A DNA stretch of 64,000 nt from Lachnospiraceae bacterium (GTDB taxonomy: Bacteria > Bacillota > Clostridia > Lachnospirales > Lachnospiraceae), in the NCBI GenBank assembly GCA_017461775.1, contig JAFTXD010000116.1:22144-86143 (forward strand). Reading direction: 5' to 3'. A program made the translations under genes and the position numbers. Positions 8,624 to 16,849 of the stretch are shown piece after piece. The notes under the pieces were generated by a model, which saw nothing but the letters and a program-made list of their open reading frames with translations, was not told the DNA's origin and did not search any database. The number at the start of each line of letters is the position of its first letter. Within the stretch, counting starts at the first letter, position 1.

Positions 8624-9751
8624 TTATCCTTCTGTAGTACCGTTTTCTGTAACGCTGCAGATAAAACTCTTCAAATTCGTGCAATTCGTACAGAACAACT
8701 GCACGTTCTCACGTACAACAGCTCCGTTTTGCTCCAGTAAATACTTCGTCAGTTCAACTCCACTCTTCAAATATAATGGAATGAATGAAATCTCACCACT
8801 TTCCTTATTTACCACAACTGTCATATTGCTATATTGGCACGTAATATAATAATTGCTATCGCATTCTATAACATCCCTTACCAGTACACCATTCTCCGGT
8901 GCATTTACAAACTTATGAGTCTCAGGGTACACTTTTTCTTTTATCTCTCCTGTTCCTGCATGATAGAACGCATAGTTACCCACACCATTCGGAACCAATA
9001 GTATTCCCTCTTCACAGCCACACAGCATCCGGTATTTCTCTTCCGTATCGAGCTGTTTTAAAAATGCTTTGCTCTCCAAGTCATAAACTCTTACATGGCC
9101 CTTCTTATTTGCAGCATAGAGCTTATTCTTATGTATCGCAATTCCTTCAAAGCCGCATACTCCTGCTTCATTTCGCAGCTCCGTCAGCTGATACTCCATC
9201 TTCTCCAGATTCATCTCCAGGAAATAATTGCAAAAAAGACCAATCGCATACACCATGTTTCCCACTTTAAAAGTTCCCCAGGAAAAATAGTTCTGCATGC
9301 TCTTCCCCTGTCTTTTATCACTGTCTTCTATTATGTTTTTATGGCAGCACAACTCCTTAGTAGCAGTATTAATCTCCAAGATGTAATTCATATTACCCGG
9401 AAAACAGAATATCTTATCTTGATACTTGATGCATCCTGTAAATTTACTGAAAAAGTTCACCCTCCTATCCGAATCCGGAAAATCAATCAGCTCCTGCTCC
9501 CCACTCCTTAAATCAATCCGAAGAATCCTACTTCCCCATCCGGGTATCGTCCAAAGGATACCATCCCCGGTAGCAACGATCTGATGATATGCATGCTTCA
9601 GCCCCTTCTCCGGCATCAGCATCGTAAGGGCATAATCCACCTGCCCGGTCTCCACATTTATCTTTAGAAGCAAGCCATCCTCATCGGCCGGATACCAAAG
9701 ATATCCATCATAATAGTCCCCTCTCCAGACCCGGATATGATTCTGTGTCAT
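8624..9751 (-). CDS. Beta-propeller-like protein of unknown function
   Basis: A 375-residue protein made of repeated short beta segments, each with an aromatic or YxxD/E pattern (LWYPADEDGLLLKINVETG, LWTIPGWGSRILRIDLRSG, FCFPGNMNYILEINTATK, LYAANKKGHVRVYDLESK). This periodicity suggests a WD40/YVTN-like propeller. There is no signal peptide, so it is probably cytoplasmic. Start at the ATG at 9751, seven bases after GGGAGG; an ATG at 9766 lies upstream inside the leader. It has its own promoter and terminator and so forms a single-gene unit between two glycan operons. I do not recognise a specific family, and a link with glycan assembly is only by position. Confidence 0.75.
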   Translation of the reverse strand: MTQNHIRVWRGDYYDGYLWYPADEDGLLLKINVETGQVDYALTMLMPEKGLKHAYHQIVATGDGILWTIPGWGSRILRIDLRSGEQELIDFPDSDRRVNFFSKFTGCIKYQDKIFCFPGNMNYILEINTATKELCCHKNIIEDSDKRQGKSMQNYFSWGTFKVGNMVYAIGLFCNYFLEMNLEKMEYQLTELRNEAGVCGFEGIAIHKNKLYAANKKGHVRVYDLESKAFLKQLDTEEKYRMLCGCEEGILLVPNGVGNYAFYHAGTGEIKEKVYPETHKFVNAPENGVLVRDVIECDSNYYITCQYSNMTVVVNKESGEISFIPLYLKSGVELTKYLLEQNGAVVRENVQLFCTNCTNLKSFICSVTENGTTEG

Positions 9752-9790
9752 ACTCTTACCTCCCATCAGTTGCTCTACCTATCTTCTGCA

Positions 9791-9819
9791 ATTGTACCAC
9801 ACTCACCTATTCTGTTCAA
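9791..9819 (-). promoter_or_regulatory. Sigma-A-type promoter of the beta-propeller gene
   Basis: Minus-strand TTGAAC (9819-9814), 17 bp, TACAAT (9796-9791), giving a transcript start about 35 bp ahead of the ATG at 9751. Confidence 0.7.
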
Positions 9820-9891
9820 ATCCTTCCCCAAAAGGAAAAGCAATTCCCTTTCCATAGCATCAAGCTTTTCAAAAACCATGTTATCCATCAT

Positions 9892-9921
9892 AAAAAGCAG
9901 ACCCTTTCGAGCCTGCTTTCA
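9892..9921 (-). terminator. Probable terminator after the Rpn remnant
   Basis: AAAGCAG (9894-9900) pairs with CTGCTTT (9913-9919), and the minus strand continues TTTTTA. The stem sequence resembles the terminator at 10605-10632, as if both came from one duplicated module. Confidence 0.6.
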
Positions 9922-9952
9922 TCTACTAAAAAAACATCAATCCCTCTATCCC

Positions 9953-10255
9953 CTAGGTATTCCCTTCCTGTAAAAGCTCCGCTTCCGCCTTTGCATACTC
10001 CTCTTCCGTATACCCTAAGTCACAAATGAACTCTTTTGTACATTCCCTGCGAATCAATCTCTGCACCGCATCAATCCTTCCCTGCTCAATTCCCTGTTCA
10101 AGCCCATGCTCAAACTTCTCACGGTCTCTCATCTGCAAAGTCATATACTCCATCCTCCATTCTTCCTTATTTCTGGCCTTATCCACAGCTTCGTCCAGCC
10201 GACGGATAAAGGCGCTGCTTCCGCCCTTTCCCGCAAGGTAATTCAAGAATTCCAA
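9953..10255 (-). pseudogene. C-terminal remnant of an Rpn-type recombination-promoting nuclease
   Basis: One hundred residues with the C-terminal pattern of Rpn (PD-(D/E)XK) transposase-like nucleases: a helical segment with GLEQGIEQGRIDAVQRLIRR and then LGYTEEEYAKAEAELL. Full-length family members are about 300 residues and carry the catalytic core N-terminally, which is absent here. The only possible start is a TTG without a good ribosome site, and the frame is closed by a stop at 10316-10318. It overlaps nothing but follows the coiled-coil gene by 8 bp. It is best read as a decayed mobile-element gene and is unlikely to be active. Confidence 0.65.
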
Positions 10256-10263
10256 AAGCTCAA

Positions 10264-10518
10264 CTATGAAATTCTCCCCTTGATGTCCATAACACTCGCT
10301 TCTAAAAGATTCATTTTAACCGCAAGCACTAACAATTCAGCCTTTGCCTGCATCACATCACTGATGTCCTCAAACAACCTAGCATGTCTCTTCGCAATAC
10401 TTACAATATTAGGCCAAACCTCCTTTTCTAACACAGCCTCAATAATTTTTAAATCACTTTCCAAGGCTTTGACCTTTTCCTCCATACACTCAAGCCGTTG
10501 CAAAATCACTTCATCCAT
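10264..10518 (-). CDS. Small coiled-coil protein (paralogue 1)
   Basis: An 84-residue, strongly helical protein with heptad-like spacing (MEEKVKALESDLKIIEAVLEKEVWPNI) and a C-terminal VLAVKMNLLEASV segment. It matches the gene at 10647-10925 in order and motif: both have a run ending ILENEV/VLEKEV + P-S/N-I, followed by a second helix and the phrase LEAN/LEAS. ATG at 10518 with GGAGGG eight bases upstream. It has a strong promoter. No catalytic motif is present. Homologues often lie beside Rpn-type genes in Lachnospiraceae, but no function is known to me. Confidence 0.8.
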   Translation of the reverse strand: MDEVILQRLECMEEKVKALESDLKIIEAVLEKEVWPNIVSIAKRHARLFEDISDVMQAKAELLVLAVKMNLLEASVMDIKGRIS

Positions 10519-10553
10519 TACGCGTTCCCTCCGTATATAGTTTAATATCTAAT

Positions 10554-10583
10554 ATTATACCCAGTGCTATATACTTTGTCAAC
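10554..10583 (-). promoter_or_regulatory. Strong sigma-A promoter of coiled-coil gene 1
   Basis: Minus-strand TTGACA (10583-10578), 18 bp, TATAAT (10559-10554): both hexamers match consensus exactly. Predicted start about 30 bp before the ATG at 10518. Confidence 0.8.
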
Positions 10584-10604
10584 ATTTTCCTATAACTTAT
10601 CACT

Positions 10605-10632
10605 AAAAAGCAGGCTCCTAAAAGCCTGCTTT
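10605..10632 (-). terminator. Terminator of coiled-coil gene 2
   Basis: GCAGGCT (10611-10617) and AGCCTGC (10624-10630) form a 7-bp stem with a six-base loop; the minus strand continues TTTTTAG. Confidence 0.8.
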
Positions 10633-10646
10633 CTCTGACCGCGTTC

Positions 10647-10925
10647 CTATGAAATCTTACTCTGCTTGATAGCATTCGCCTCCAGAACACTGACTCTAAT
10701 CGCCAGCATTTCATATTCCTCACCATCTTTCTTAACCTCGTCAAGTTTACGAGACAAATCCAGATGTCCTTCAGCTACACGCTGAATACTGGGCAAAACC
10801 TCGTTTTCCAAGATAAGATTAACCTTCGTCATGTCCGTTTCCAGACCATCCAGCCGCTCATCTATGCCATCCAGCCGCTCATCTATGCTACCAATTTTCT
10901 CTAAAATCATATCTAATTTGTCCAT
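10647..10925 (-). CDS. Small coiled-coil protein (paralogue 2)
   Basis: A 92-residue protein with an internal repeat IDERLDGIDERLDGLE near the N terminus, a typical two-turn coiled-coil duplication, then MTKVNLILENEVLPSIQRVAEG and VSVLEANAI, which align with the 84-residue gene downstream. AGGAGG lies upstream with two possible ATGs (10934 at three bases, 10925 at twelve); I use 10925. The gene has a consensus promoter about 100 bp upstream and its own terminator, so it makes a short abundant mRNA. The function is unknown; oligomeric adaptor is a guess from the coiled coil alone. Confidence 0.8.
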   Translation of the reverse strand: MDKLDMILEKIGSIDERLDGIDERLDGLETDMTKVNLILENEVLPSIQRVAEGHLDLSRKLDEVKKDGEEYEMLAIRVSVLEANAIKQSKIS

Positions 10926-11030
10926 GATATGCATACTCCTCCTGTACATTAAAAATACATCGCAAACACCAAACTCTCTTCGCAAAAGAAATGCATCACA
11001 ACGACACTAATTTTGTCATGATTCTATTTC

Positions 11031-11059
11031 AATATACCATACAGTCCATATCGTGTCAA
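11031..11059 (-). promoter_or_regulatory. Sigma-A promoter of coiled-coil gene 2
   Basis: Minus-strand TTGACA (11059-11054), 17 bp, TATATT (11036-11031). It leaves an approximately 100-nt 5' leader before the ATG at 10925. Confidence 0.8.
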
Positions 11060-11075
11060 ATTGTTTCCTGGAAAT

Positions 11076-13328
11076 TTACTTCACATTCTCAATATCCTGT
11101 ATCATCACCGGTATCCCGGCCTCTCGGAATTCCATCACCAACGGCATGGCATCCCCGTAGTAAGCATCATAGTCCTGCGCGCAGCACTCTGCGCCTGCAT
11201 CCAGGATTTCACCGGAGCGGCTTTGTAGCAACTCACTGATATAACTTCTGATTCCGGACGTACCTTCCTCATCTCCATAAATCACCACCGACAAATCTAC
11301 ACTATCCTTATATTCTTCAAAAATGTCAATACTGTTTTTCACCTTTCTGCGTACCACTTCCGCATCCTGCAGGTAAGGTCCTATGCTGATTCCATAAAGC
11401 ATTCTTTTCTTAGCACGTGATGACGTATCAGAACTACTTTTCTCCTGCTGTGAGGCCTGCCACTCATTCCGTATCACTCTCTGCTCCCAGACAGCTATGG
11501 TCTCTTCTCCGGCAAATTCCGCCAGCTTTTCAACATACAGCGACCTCATATTCTCTGACGCCACCAAAACCCTGTCCGCATATACCACTCCCGGCATAGT
11601 GACATAGTATTTCATGTTGTGATATTCTCTCTCGTTTCTCTTGGTATACTCCTCAACCCAAAACGGAGGTACATAGACAAGCTTATCCGTATACTTCCGG
11701 ATATTTTCCGCATAAAACATCTCTGGTACAGAAACCGCCGGATTCCAGCTATCATAAGGATTCTGGATAAACACCACCTCCGGATGGAGCATCTCCAGAT
11801 ATTCCGGCGTCAGAAGCTTATAATCCAGCACCCCCACTTCTTCCGGGAACTCCGCCCCATCGTAGCACACCTCTCTGGGAGAACCATCATAATCCTTATA
11901 ATAATACGGCAACGGCACCACGTATACGTCCCAGGAAGGGCTTTTTACGGCCTCCTGCCACAAACCCTGCAGTCCACTCCAATCACTGCCTAAAACAGGC
12001 AAAAACAACGCCACACGCCGGCTCCAAACAGTTTTCTCCAGTTCAACCGTCAGATTCTCCAAAATATCCACTAACGCACCGCAGGCATCATCTGTCACAC
12101 TGCCTTCCATCAATCCTTCATAGAGCACGTAAATCGCTTCACAATACTGCTCCAGCAGGGGAATAATACCATTTTCCTCTGCCAGAAACGCTTCCAGCAT
12201 ATTTCCCAGATCCACAGCAAGCTGCTGGCTGGTCTGAAGTAAGCCCACTGCCTGTTCTACATCTCCCTGACTTACCGCTACGGGAATCAAGTCACAAAAT
12301 CTCTGAAGTTCTTCTAAACATTCCTTCGCCATCTCCTTGTAGGACAGCTTTTGATATGCCTCTTCTTCTTCGCTACGAAGTAATTTCGATTTATTAAGCT
12401 CAAATTCCGGCAGTTTGAAATCCAATACCTTTTGCAGATTTTTCTTCTGACCTTCAAAATAAGGATAATCATGCCCTGCCCTGTTTTTCACCAGACGCAG
12501 ATAATCCCCATATCGCATCTGAAGCATCTTATCATACATCGCCGGAACCGGCATATAAGTACACTCAAAGGGCAGATATACTGCCTGCTCATAGAATTCC
12601 TTCGGAAACTGAAAGGCATCCCCCAGTAATCCTCTGGGAAACAGCTGTGTTAAGAAGTCTGCATCCGACTCCGGTACTTCAGCAAAAATCTTTTCTACCT
12701 CACCGTAAAGATATCTTCGCAATTCCACCACATCTTCTATGCGGCGAAGTTTCTTCCCGTACATCGTCTCCAGTGTTTGAAGTCTGGATTCTCTCTCTCC
12801 CGATGTCAGGTTGCCTTCCGCAATCGTATCCGCCACTCCCAGGATATATTTACACAGCTTCCTGCGCTTCTCTTCCTTTTCCGGGTCCCGATGCACGTAA
12901 TCCAGTACGAAAATATCCACGCATGCAATGTAGGGAAAATTATGAAATCTACGAAGATGTTCCTTTTCAAAAGAAAAGCCGTTTCTTCCTACCACTTTCC
13001 CCATAAAGAGCCAACAATCCTCATGATTCCGGTAGGTCTGTACATCAAAGCCTTCACTCATGTCATGGCGCGCCACGTTCAAGAATTTGATGTAATCATC
13101 CCGCTTCATGACGATGTCCAAGTCATCATCCCAGGGAACAAATCCTCCATGACGCACAGCTCCCAGCAGCGTCCCCCAGTCCGCAAAATACTGAATATTA
13201 TGTTTTTTACATACCCTGTCTATCTCCGCCAGAACCTCCAGCTCCGCTGCCCAAGCCTGCTTTACAGCTGCCGGGATTAGGAAGCCGTTTCTGACTTCGT
13301 CCAGCAGAAAGGAATTTTGTATTTCCAT
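11076..13328 (-). CDS. LicD phosphotransferase fused to a large C-terminal glycan domain
   Basis: A 750-residue protein, almost three times the normal LicD length. Residues about 28-290 are LicD, with WGTLLGAVRHGGFVPWDDDLDI as the active-site signature. A helical linker (about 300-430) leads to a C-terminal half beginning VALFLPVLGSDWSGLQGLW, with alternating strand-helix units and PYYYKDYDGSPREVCYDG; this resembles the N-terminal part of CDP-glycerol glycerophosphotransferase-like proteins. It could both prepare and transfer a phospho-substituent. It is the last gene of the six-gene glycosylation operon starting at 19395, 3 bp after the Maf gene, so flagellin is a likely final acceptor by context. 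Confidence 0.82.
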   Translation of the reverse strand: MEIQNSFLLDEVRNGFLIPAAVKQAWAAELEVLAEIDRVCKKHNIQYFADWGTLLGAVRHGGFVPWDDDLDIVMKRDDYIKFLNVARHDMSEGFDVQTYRNHEDCWLFMGKVVGRNGFSFEKEHLRRFHNFPYIACVDIFVLDYVHRDPEKEEKRRKLCKYILGVADTIAEGNLTSGERESRLQTLETMYGKKLRRIEDVVELRRYLYGEVEKIFAEVPESDADFLTQLFPRGLLGDAFQFPKEFYEQAVYLPFECTYMPVPAMYDKMLQMRYGDYLRLVKNRAGHDYPYFEGQKKNLQKVLDFKLPEFELNKSKLLRSEEEEAYQKLSYKEMAKECLEELQRFCDLIPVAVSQGDVEQAVGLLQTSQQLAVDLGNMLEAFLAEENGIIPLLEQYCEAIYVLYEGLMEGSVTDDACGALVDILENLTVELEKTVWSRRVALFLPVLGSDWSGLQGLWQEAVKSPSWDVYVVPLPYYYKDYDGSPREVCYDGAEFPEEVGVLDYKLLTPEYLEMLHPEVVFIQNPYDSWNPAVSVPEMFYAENIRKYTDKLVYVPPFWVEEYTKRNEREYHNMKYYVTMPGVVYADRVLVASENMRSLYVEKLAEFAGEETIAVWEQRVIRNEWQASQQEKSSSDTSSRAKKRMLYGISIGPYLQDAEVVRRKVKNSIDIFEEYKDSVDLSVVIYGDEEGTSGIRSYISELLQSRSGEILDAGAECCAQDYDAYYGDAMPLVMEFREAGIPVMIQDIENVK

Positions 13329-13331
13329 CGT

Positions 13332-14867
13332 TTATTCGCCCTCAAATTCTATCTCTATGGCACCCTCAATATGAGCACCCACCTTCGATAAATTATAATA
13401 TTGGATATCAGGTGTTTGCGCTATACGCTCTTCAATCTGTTCACGATACACACAAAACACCCTATCCGCATATACCATAGTACCCCAAACTCCATTTACA
13501 GGTGTCATATTATCAAGCTTTCTTACCTTATAATCCAAGGTTCCGGTAGCATGACTTACGCCATCAGGATATGCCAAATCAACACCAATAAAATATATTT
13601 TTTTCGCCCCAAACTCTATTGCAAATTCCAAGGCCAATGAAGTAACTGTACTTCCGCCCGACCACGTTTCCACCTTATTCTTCATCGCATATTCTGCAAT
13701 TAATTCATCTCTACCTGGAACACATACCAAATACTTAGGCCCTTCATATCTATATGCGAACCCCCAATAGGATGCCATATCCAAAACCATTGGTATCTGC
13801 TGCTTCTCCACTCCGTCAATCTGCCTCGCAGTACGTTCCTGAGAATCCACCACAACCACATAATCCGGACGAATATCGGCTGCCAATAACTTCTTAAATA
13901 CCGTTCCTACTGCCACGATATTTTTCTTTCCTTGCCACTCTCTCAAAACCTCTAAATTGTCATCCAAAGAGGGGCCTGCCGCTACTACTACAAATTCCTC
14001 TGTATGCTCTTTCCCACGAAGCTCTGACACCATAGGCAATTCCTTTTGAATATTTCTCCAGAAATTAATCTGCACATTCCTTCTAATCTTAGCTGCCGTG
14101 CTCTGCTGTATATACACCTGCATTATGGTTTCTCTTTCCAATTCATCTTCCATTTCTTTCACAGAAGGCAAATGAAAGAGTATACCTGTTTCCTCATTAT
14201 CCGAACTTTGCAGAAACGGAAGGGCAATATTGCCCGTTATAATATTTAACTTTTCTTCTGGTATCCAATCCAAAACACCATATCTTCTGGCATACTCCAC
14301 TACTCTGGGATTTTCCTCATATACAGTAATTGATACAGATCCATTAGACACCTTGTATAACTGGTAAATATGGTACCCTAATCCACACCCCAGTACTGAA
14401 TACTTCATTTTCTTCGGCTCATAATAGTTTTCTACCAGCTTACGAGCCTCTTCCATAGGGTCATTCTTGCTATGCAGATATCGGTCATTTATCATACTCT
14501 TCATTGTCAAGAATCCACTGCTGCCGGACTCTAAGAGATAACCATCCCCCGTTTCCTGGTAAATGCTAACAGCAAACTGCATCCACTCCTTCATAAGGGG
14601 CAATAACTCTGCCTCAATGAAATCGCCCATTTTTATCAGATCTCCCCTTATCATTGTAATCTGCTGCACCATATCCCATAGTCGCATTCCTTTACCATAT
14701 CCTGAAGTTATGCATGCTTTACACAGTTCACACATTTCCGGTAATAATTCGTCCATTTTTGTCACCGCATGATGATCATCATGCACTCTTATATATTCCA
14801 CTACTCTGTGCAAGGAGCTTATCACTCTTGCATACTCATATACTTCCTCTATAAATGCTTCTGCCAT
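13332..14867 (-). CDS. Maf/DUF115 motility accessory factor (flagellin glycosyltransferase)
   Basis: A 511-residue protein. The DUF115/MAF core lies around residues 290-460: FVVVAAGPSLDDNLEVL, then VGTVFKKLLAADIRPDYVVVVDSQ, and the GGSTVTSLALEFAIEFGAKKIYFIGVDLAYP block. Family members in Campylobacter, Helicobacter, Aeromonas and Clostridia attach nonulosonic acids or related sugars to flagellin in the cytoplasm before export. The N-terminal 150 residues are helical, and a methyltransferase-like VLGCGLGYHIYQLY segment follows near residue 160. Its place in an operon near the flagellin gene supports the role. The donor sugar synthesis genes are not in this window. Confidence 0.88.
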   Translation of the reverse strand: MAEAFIEEVYEYARVISSLHRVVEYIRVHDDHHAVTKMDELLPEMCELCKACITSGYGKGMRLWDMVQQITMIRGDLIKMGDFIEAELLPLMKEWMQFAVSIYQETGDGYLLESGSSGFLTMKSMINDRYLHSKNDPMEEARKLVENYYEPKKMKYSVLGCGLGYHIYQLYKVSNGSVSITVYEENPRVVEYARRYGVLDWIPEEKLNIITGNIALPFLQSSDNEETGILFHLPSVKEMEDELERETIMQVYIQQSTAAKIRRNVQINFWRNIQKELPMVSELRGKEHTEEFVVVAAGPSLDDNLEVLREWQGKKNIVAVGTVFKKLLAADIRPDYVVVVDSQERTARQIDGVEKQQIPMVLDMASYWGFAYRYEGPKYLVCVPGRDELIAEYAMKNKVETWSGGSTVTSLALEFAIEFGAKKIYFIGVDLAYPDGVSHATGTLDYKVRKLDNMTPVNGVWGTMVYADRVFCVYREQIEERIAQTPDIQYYNLSKVGAHIEGAIEIEFEGE

Positions 14868-14870
14868 AAA

Positions 14871-16265
14871 CTATTTCTCCTCAGCTAAAATCATCCTATC
14901 CGGTTCTTCTCCAAACACTCTGCTATATACACTGTCGCCATTCATTATCTTATACATAAATGCGTTTTGGATTTCATAAAAGTGATAGCCGTACTTTGCA
15001 CCCTTAGATACTACTCCATACATAACACTATCCGGCAGACATAAACGCTCGTCAAAGCCTCCTACCTTCTGCAACAAGTCATGAGTAATCAAAACAGCTT
15101 CATAAGACACTCTCTGTACCTCTTTGTTTTCCCTGTCGCCAGCATGTGTCATTGCATACCTTGCTGCATCACTAAAACACTTACCTTCTTCCGACTCTTT
15201 CGAAATCAATCTCGCACAAACAGCGCCCATTTGTTGCCCTTCTAAGCCATTATATAAGGCCTCCATACATCCGGGTAACATCATCATCCCAGGAGACACT
15301 AAGAGAACATCCGCGTCCACAACAAACTGCTGTAATGCCTCATTCAGTACTGCACCATAGCCCTCTATTACCTCTTCACAGATAATATAATCCATTTCCT
15401 GCTGCGATTTCAGCCAATGCCTTAATCCATCCTCGGACCCATTATCTACCACAATAATCTGACTTACATCCAAGTTGGAGAACGCCTTTATAGACTCTAT
15501 GGTACTTTTTACTGCTTCCAGCTGATTTCTTGCAACCATAACCACACGGGTTTTATCCTTACCGGAAGCTTTACTGTTTTTCACCACACAAAATCTCTCA
15601 CGCGCAAAATACTCCGGATACTCTTCTATGCAAATTTTCCTATATTTATCGTAGTTGCGCAGATTTAACGCGCCGTCATCATGTTTACACCATGGACACA
15701 ATTGCTCCGGAACCACTACCTTGTAACCATATCTTCTAAATTCAAAACTCTGCGACACATCATAAAAGTCCCAGCCGTCAAACTTATCCTCTCGCCAAGG
15801 GATATCCGCAGATGTAATCATCATCAGGCCATCAACAGCTTCCACCTCATGTAATCCATCCTTTAATTGATACTGATAGGTTCTGTAATCACCCTTTACG
15901 TCATTGGAACCATACAACATACCCTCACGATGTCCAAGCCACATAACGCCACCAACCGGCATCTTCGGTGCTCCCACCATGCCTATCATCCCTATGGTTG
16001 AATCCGATTGAAAGATATCCAGAACTGCCTGCAAAAAGCCTTTGTAAATAATAAATACATCCTGATGCAAATAAATCTTATATTTAGCATCCGTCGCATT
16101 CATAGCCTCATTGTAACCACTAGTCATACTTTCCGCATCAAAAATGCTAACCGCATCAATGCTATAGCCTTCCGGCACTTCCAACCTATTTATGTAAAAG
16201 AAGCATTCTTCTAAATATTCTTCGTTATTAGAACATATTATAAAACAGAATTTACGCTCATCCAT
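14871..16265 (-). CDS. Glycosyltransferase with two GT-A-like halves
   Basis: A 464-residue protein. The first half (FCFIICSNNEEYLEECFFYI, then YKIYLHQDVFI as the DxD-like site) resembles the GT2-like group found beside flagellin glycosylation genes. The second half (KTRVVMVARNQLEAVKSTIES, IVVDNGSEDG, LLVSPGMMM) is a further GT2 fold, but its DxD position has become SPG, so it may be inactive and act in substrate binding. ATG at 16265; the stop is 3 bp before the Maf start. Probably it extends the flagellin glycan. The substrate is unknown. Confidence 0.82.
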   Translation of the reverse strand: MDERKFCFIICSNNEEYLEECFFYINRLEVPEGYSIDAVSIFDAESMTSGYNEAMNATDAKYKIYLHQDVFIIYKGFLQAVLDIFQSDSTIGMIGMVGAPKMPVGGVMWLGHREGMLYGSNDVKGDYRTYQYQLKDGLHEVEAVDGLMMITSADIPWREDKFDGWDFYDVSQSFEFRRYGYKVVVPEQLCPWCKHDDGALNLRNYDKYRKICIEEYPEYFARERFCVVKNSKASGKDKTRVVMVARNQLEAVKSTIESIKAFSNLDVSQIIVVDNGSEDGLRHWLKSQQEMDYIICEEVIEGYGAVLNEALQQFVVDADVLLVSPGMMMLPGCMEALYNGLEGQQMGAVCARLISKESEEGKCFSDAARYAMTHAGDRENKEVQRVSYEAVLITHDLLQKVGGFDERLCLPDSVMYGVVSKGAKYGYHFYEIQNAFMYKIMNGDSVYSRVFGEEPDRMILAEEK

Positions 16266-16277
16266 CCTTTTCGTCCC

Positions 16278-16835
16278 CTACTTCCCTGTGGTTTGCGCCT
16301 TTATCCACAAGACAAGTTTCTCTGCACAATCCTTATAACCATTTGCTGCCATAATATGACTTAGCTTATATCCGGTATCCAGATTTCGGAAAATTGCGCC
16401 ATTCGCAAGTATTGCAATCAGATATTTTGCGGAAAGCCCCCACTCTGCCATCAGCTCCTGTAGCGTTTCCCAGCCTTCCACGAGCATATCCAATTCTATT
16501 CTACGCAGGCAAAACACTGTCCTTTGATATACTTCTTCCACGTCCTTTAAGGAACTCATCTTACTTAATACAGTCTCCTCCCGATATACCTTTTTAAGCA
16601 CAAGAAGCCCTTTGTCCGCCTGCATCACCTCTTTATGCTCTTTGCTCTGCATAAGCTCTGCCAAACGCGGATACCAACCAGGCTTTTTTTCCCTTAATAT
16701 CTGCTCAACCTCAACACGCAAAGTGTCCTTCTCTACTTTTTCATACAACTCTTTCACTGATTGAATATAGGCTTCAGCCCTTTCCTTCAGCTCTTTATTC
16801 GATTTTGCCTGTCCCCTAAGCATTGCTGGCAACAT
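16278..16835 (-). CDS. Hypothetical helical protein of the flagellin glycosylation operon
   Basis: A 185-residue, mostly alpha-helical protein (AYIQSVKELYEKVEKDTLRVEVEQILREK, then LVEGWETLQELMAEWGLSAKYLIAILANGAIF). There is no signal peptide or membrane segment. It sits between a CgeB-like and a GT-A protein, with 12- and 14-bp gaps, so it is cotranscribed with them. The ATG at 16835 has a G-rich stretch upstream. I do not recognise a family; a chaperone or scaffold for the glycosylation enzymes is only a guess. Confidence 0.75.
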   Translation of the reverse strand: MLPAMLRGQAKSNKELKERAEAYIQSVKELYEKVEKDTLRVEVEQILREKKPGWYPRLAELMQSKEHKEVMQADKGLLVLKKVYREETVLSKMSSLKDVEEVYQRTVFCLRRIELDMLVEGWETLQELMAEWGLSAKYLIAILANGAIFRNLDTGYKLSHIMAANGYKDCAEKLVLWIKAQTTGK

Positions 16836-16849
16836 CTCGCCGCCCCCTT

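Noticed and set aside
11417-13280. Plus-strand ORFs opposite the LicD fusion
   Set aside because: All lie inside the LicD fusion on the opposite strand and none shows a start signal or domain pattern.
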